From assembly GCA_905215805.1 (NCBI GenBank), contig CAJMRL010000008.1, positions 24,779 to 88,778 on the forward strand: a stretch of 64,000 bases of DNA, read 5' to 3'. Positions 61,150-64,000 of the stretch are shown piece after piece. The DNA is from an uncultured bacterium (GTDB lineage Bacteria > Bacillota > Clostridia > UBA1381). The number at the start of each line of letters is the position of its first letter. The stretch's first letter is position 1. Below the pieces are notes generated by a model, which saw only the letters and a program-made list of their open reading frames with translations, ran no database searches and had not been told where the DNA came from. A program made the translations under genes and the position numbers.

Positions 61150-62373
61150 TTAATCTTCCAATCCCTTTATGTACTCGTCCATAGCTTCGGCAACATGCTT
61201 TGAATAATTTACCGCCTCAACAACGGTTTTTGCTCCGCGCACAACATCGCCTGCCGCAAATATTCCTTCTCTTGTAGTTTCGCCGTAGGTATTCGTAACA
61301 AGCAGACCTCTTTCATTTACCTCGAGACCTGTTGTATTTGAAACTATACGTGAGTTGGGGCCTTGGCTTATAGCTATAATTGTGGAATCAGCCGGATACA
61401 GCTTTTCTGTTCCTATGATCGGTTCAAGATGACCATATCCGTCACATTCAAGCTCAATCATAACAACGCCCTTATCCACTATCTCTATAGGCTCAACATG
61501 CACCACAAAATCAACGCCGTCAATCTTAGCATATTCGACCTCACGCGGTGATGCGGCAAGATGATCGTTTCTCGAAAAGACCGTTACCTTCTCACAGCCG
61601 TGGCGCAGAGCTGTTCTTGCAACGTCCATGGCAGAGTTGCCCGCACCAATGATATTCAAGCTCTTTCCAAGCGTATACGCATCCGGATTCACAAGATAAT
61701 TTATGGCAAAATGTACATTTCCCAAGGTCTCTCCCTTTATATGCAGCATATTCGGCTTCCATACGCCGGTACCGACAAATATTGCTTTATAGCCGTCACG
61801 GAACATATCATCAACAGTTATAGTCGTACCTATAGCGGTATTTGGGCGTATTTTTATATCCAAATCAAGCAGCTTGTCACGATATTTGTCAAGTATGCTC
61901 TTTGGCAGTCTGAATTCGGGTATTCCATAGCGCAAAACGCCGCCGATTTTTTCCTTTGACTCAAATATCGTTATGTCATAGCCCTTCTGAGCAAGCATGA
62001 TAGCAATAGTTATTCCGGCGGGACCGGCTCCGATAATTCCTACCTTTTTGCCGTTCTTCTGCTCGCACTCAAGCTTAAGCTTATCAAAATAATTTGAGGA
62101 TATATAATTTTCTATACTTGAAAACTGAACCGGAGCTCCTTTGCGGTTGAGCACACAGTGACCTTCGCACTGATTCTCATGATTGCATATAAGCGAGCAT
62201 ATAACCGAAAGCGGATTATTGTTAAAAAGCGTTTTTCCCGCCTCGGTGATTTTTCCATTCAGGAACATCTGTATTACGTTCGGAATATCGGTATTTATCG
62301 GACATCCTGTGCGGCACATGGGCTTTTTACAGTTGAGACACCGCTTTGCTTCATTGATTACATTGATTGCCAT
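61150..62373 (-). CDS. GltD-like NAD(P)-dependent FAD oxidoreductase, 407 aa
   Basis: ATG at 62373 with GAGAGGGATT upstream. N-terminal Fe-S region with two Cys clusters (CLNCKKPMCRTGCPIN and CSLICNHENQCEGHC), then the FAD fold (KVGIIGAGPAGITIAIMLAQ), a NAD(P) fold (LNIIGAGNSAMDVARTALRH) and a C-terminal FAD loop (GIFAAGDVVRGAKTVVEA). This is the glutamate synthase small-subunit/SudA/NfnB family. No gltB is adjacent and it is shorter than typical GltD, so a free-standing oxidoreductase transferring electrons to ferredoxin or a partner is likely. The promoter at 62415-62443 gives it its own unit. Confidence 0.85.
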   Translation of the reverse strand: MAINVINEAKRCLNCKKPMCRTGCPINTDIPNVIQMFLNGKITEAGKTLFNNNPLSVICSLICNHENQCEGHCVLNRKGAPVQFSSIENYISSNYFDKLKLECEQKNGKKVGIIGAGPAGITIAIMLAQKGYDITIFESKEKIGGVLRYGIPEFRLPKSILDKYRDKLLDLDIKIRPNTAIGTTITVDDMFRDGYKAIFVGTGVWKPNMLHIKGETLGNVHFAINYLVNPDAYTLGKSLNIIGAGNSAMDVARTALRHGCEKVTVFSRNDHLAASPREVEYAKIDGVDFVVHVEPIEIVDKGVVMIELECDGYGHLEPIIGTEKLYPADSTIIAISQGPNSRIVSNTTGLEVNERGLLVTNTYGETTREGIFAAGDVVRGAKTVVEAVNYSKHVAEAMDEYIKGLED

Positions 62374-62414
62374 AAATTAATCCCTCTCTTTTTCTCATAA
62401 AATTCATTATTTAT

Positions 62415-62443
62415 ATTTTACCATAATTTTTTGCTTTAATCAA
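62415..62443 (-). promoter_or_regulatory. Promoter of the GltD-like gene
   Basis: Minus strand: TTGATT (62438-62443), 17-base spacer, TAAAAT (62415-62420). Confidence 0.65.
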
Positions 62444-62536
62444 GTTATTTTTTGTGAATCTTTACCTTGTTTTTTGTCTGCCGCCTATGCTGATTTTCCT
62501 GTTTGCTTATCCCTCAAAATTATACCGCAAACCTTG

Positions 62537-62593
62537 AAAAAAAGAGCCTGACATCAAATGCTTATTTAATTAAGCTATATTGACATCAGGCTC
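62537..62593 (-). terminator. Orphan terminator hairpin on the minus strand
   Basis: Arms beginning GAGCCTGA (62544) and ending TCAGGCTC (62593) with a 2-base internal mismatch and an inner GCTTA/TAAGC stem, followed by seven T on the minus strand. No minus-strand gene lies upstream. Confidence 0.6.
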
Positions 62594-62810
62594 ATATTTT
62601 GGTTTGGTGCGCTGCGGAGCAAAACAAAACCATATTGTTGTCCGCAAATATTTATTTAAATCCCAGCTGAAAATAATTTTTAAGCCGGACTTAAATGTAA
62701 ATTTTTTGCCGATCAAATAAGAATTATTTATCAGTTAATATACTTCTATTTGACCTTGTGTATTTAAAATAATATAAAAATCTGCTTTTTTATGTAAATA
62801 TTTTTATATA

Positions 62811-62839
62811 TTGACTTTTTGCATTTAACACGCTATAAT
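62811..62839 (+). promoter_or_regulatory. Promoter of the MerR gene
   Basis: TTGACT (62811-62816), 17-base spacer, TATAAT (62834-62839). Confidence 0.78.
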
Positions 62840-62887
62840 TATATCATGTTCATGTATGGACAAGTCAATACTTTTGAGGTGTTTTTT

Positions 62888-63724
62888 TTGAAAAATTTAT
62901 TTACAATAAGCCGAGTAGCCAAATGCTGCGGTATTTCAAGAGCAACTATACTGCGTCTTGAAAACAAGGGACTTCTTACTCCAGCTTTCATTGATGAAAA
63001 AACAGGCTACCGATATTACGATAATTTTAATGTAACTCAAATTCTGCAAATAAAGAAATTTTTAGATATAGGTATGAGCTATGATAATATTCTTCTTTAT
63101 TACAACTCTAACGGTACCTCTGTCGAGCTTCTTCAAATTATTGAAGAAAAATTATACAATATAAAGCGTGCCTATGAAGAAATAAAGCTTCGTATTGACA
63201 GAAAGAGCTATCTCAAATTTGAAATTATCGATCTGCCGGAGTATATCTGTTTTACAAGAAGATATACGGGTTCTACAACTGATGACCGATACCGAAATAT
63301 GTATAATCTTTTTCACGAGGCTGTCGAAAGGGGATACAGACCGCTTGCCTCGGAAGCTTTGTTCATTATAAATGAACGCACTGATTTTCTAAAGGGAGAA
63401 TATACTGATACCGATGTAGATTTCGTGTGCTGTATCCCGCTTGAGCCGGACTATGCTCCTAAGGATGCAGAGGTTTATCCGAGCTGCAAAGCATTCTCAT
63501 GCTTATACTATGGAAATTATAAAAATTTAGAAAAAATATATAATGAATTTGGTAAAAAAATACGTGAGCTTAATCTTAAGCCCACAGGATTTCCGCGTGC
63601 ATTAGCTATTGTTGCACCATACACCGGAAGGTATATTTCTGAAGATAATTATGTCTCAAAACTTGCAGTCCCTATTGAAGATCTGCCGGATAATATAATA
63701 AAGGAAATAAACAACAGTGATTAA
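62888..63724 (+). CDS. MerR family regulator with effector-binding domain, 278 aa
   Basis: I choose the TTG at 62888 (start KNLFTISRVAKCCG after the initiator), 6 bases after GAGGTG. The longer frame from 62819 would begin inside the promoter. Residues ~2-70 are the MerR winged helix (TISRVAKCCGISRATILRLE, KTGYRYYDNFNVTQILQIKK), ~75-115 the dimerisation coiled coil, and ~120-275 a GyrI/BltR-like effector domain (IIDLPEYICFTRRYTG, FVCCIPLEPDYAP, YPSCKAFSCLYYGNYKNLEK). Such proteins sense drugs or hydrophobic ligands and activate efflux genes. No target gene is adjacent within the window. Confidence 0.85.
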   Translation: MKNLFTISRVAKCCGISRATILRLENKGLLTPAFIDEKTGYRYYDNFNVTQILQIKKFLDIGMSYDNILLYYNSNGTSVELLQIIEEKLYNIKRAYEEIKLRIDRKSYLKFEIIDLPEYICFTRRYTGSTTDDRYRNMYNLFHEAVERGYRPLASEALFIINERTDFLKGEYTDTDVDFVCCIPLEPDYAPKDAEVYPSCKAFSCLYYGNYKNLEKIYNEFGKKIRELNLKPTGFPRALAIVAPYTGRYISEDNYVSKLAVPIEDLPDNIIKEINNSD

Positions 63725-63748
63725 CTGTGTTTATCCTTTTACATAATA

Positions 63749-63780
63749 AAAACAGCATCCGAATGTTCGGATACTGTTTT
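63749..63780 (-). terminator. Terminator between MerR and tRNA-Asn
   Basis: 14-bp stem AAAACAGCATCCGA/TCGGATACTGTTTT (63749-63762, 63767-63780), one mismatch or G-U pair, with a T-run on the minus strand. It can serve both convergent genes. Confidence 0.85.
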
Positions 63781-63783
63781 ATC

Positions 63784-63859
63784 TGGCTCCTCAAGTTGGG
63801 CTCGAACCAACGACCCTGCGGTTAACAGCCGCATGCTCTGCCAACTGAGCTATTGAGGA
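63784..63859 (-). tRNA. tRNA-Asn (GTT anticodon)
   Basis: A 76-base cloverleaf with encoded CCA: acceptor TCCTCAA/TTGAGGA, D-arm GCTC/GAGC, anticodon stem TGCGG/CCGCA with loop CTGTTAA (GTT), T-stem GTTGG/CCAAC. It lies downstream of the 5S gene but has its own promoter. Confidence 0.95.
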
Positions 63860-63873
63860 ATATCATATATTTA

Positions 63874-63902
63874 ATTATATCACAAACCAAAATGTTTGTC
63901 AA
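63874..63902 (-). promoter_or_regulatory. Perfect consensus promoter of tRNA-Asn
   Basis: Minus strand: TTGACA (63897-63902), 17-base spacer ending in TGa, TATAAT (63874-63879). Confidence 0.85.
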
Positions 63903-63918
63903 GTATTTTCTGATAACC

Positions 63919-63942
63919 GCCTAAGAATTTTCATTCTTAGGC
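63919..63942 (-). terminator. Terminator hairpin after 5S rRNA
   Basis: Perfect 10-bp stem GCCTAAGAAT/ATTCTTAGGC with a 4-base loop directly after the 5S 3' end; the T-tract is weak. Confidence 0.65.
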
Positions 63943-63950
63943 AGAATCAG

Positions 63951-64000
63951 TTCCGGCAGCTATCTACTTTCCCAGGCAGTCACCCGCCAAGTATCATCGA
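63951..64000 (-). rRNA. rrf: 5S rRNA, 3' end only
   Basis: Minus strand reads TCGATGATACTTGGCGGGTG, then the conserved 3' block with CTGGGAAAGTAG and AGCTGCCGGAA. The 5' part and the likely rrn operon continue beyond the right edge. The 3' end is placed to within a few bases. Confidence 0.85.

Larger units (their letters stand above)
62374..62887. other. 514-base gap between divergent genes
   Basis: Contains the GltD-like promoter (62415-62443), a large hairpin with a T-run on the minus strand (62537-62593), a GC-rich structured patch (62603-62630) in otherwise AT-rich DNA, and the MerR promoter (62811-62839). No protein gene seen. Confidence 0.6.

Overview
The window looks like a chromosomal segment of an anaerobic, probably gut-dwelling Clostridia member (Bacillota). 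The evidence is low-to-moderate GC, strong GGAGG ribosome binding sites, near-consensus sigma-A promoters with 17-base spacers, AddAB rather than RecBCD, several S-layer-homology (SLH) surface proteins, and Lpl/Ytc-type sugar transporters with YesN-like AraC regulators. SLH-anchored carbohydrate-active proteins are reminiscent of Monoglobus-like pectin degraders, but that assignment is only a guess.

Bases 1-34132 form a polysaccharide-utilisation region. On the minus strand, from right to left, come two ABC permeases, a solute-binding lipoprotein, a GH88 unsaturated uronyl hydrolase, a 1340-residue secreted protein, a ROK sugar kinase and an AraC regulator. A second transcription unit follows with a 1272-residue secreted protein (a paralogue of the 1340-residue one), two SLH proteins (640 and 2446 residues) and a further SLH-like protein. 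A heparinase II/III-like lyase runs off the left edge. A membrane-anchored AraC sensor is transcribed divergently from the transporter. ManA and a GH36 alpha-galactosidase sit beyond it. The model is surface capture and cleavage by lyases, import of unsaturated uronic-acid oligosaccharides, GH88 cleavage and phosphorylation. The polymer itself cannot be named.

Bases 34133-37713 hold a strongly expressed-looking secreted beta-helix-like protein followed by a 56-residue peptide gene, a LUD-domain protein and a SatD-like regulator.

Bases 37926-45779 are an integrated mobile element of about 7.8 kb in tRNA-Thr(GGT), bounded by 55-bp direct repeats. It carries a tyrosine integrase, a serine resolvase, a WYL regulator, a ribbon-helix-helix gene, a winged-helix protein, two paralogous orphan proteins, and two genes whose frames are kept open over long distances except for in-frame stop codons (four TAG, one TGA). 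Just outside the right repeat is a strong candidate type I toxin-antitoxin locus: a 20-residue hydrophobic peptide with a convergent antisense RNA driven by a perfect consensus promoter.

Bases 46233-64000 are mostly housekeeping: a HipA-like kinase with a small partner in an operon with nudC and a methyltransferase, another SLH protein, CpsB-like phosphatase, VanZ, addAB with a small HD-type alarmone hydrolase, a GltD-like oxidoreductase, a MerR regulator, tRNA-Asn and the 3' end of a 5S rRNA.
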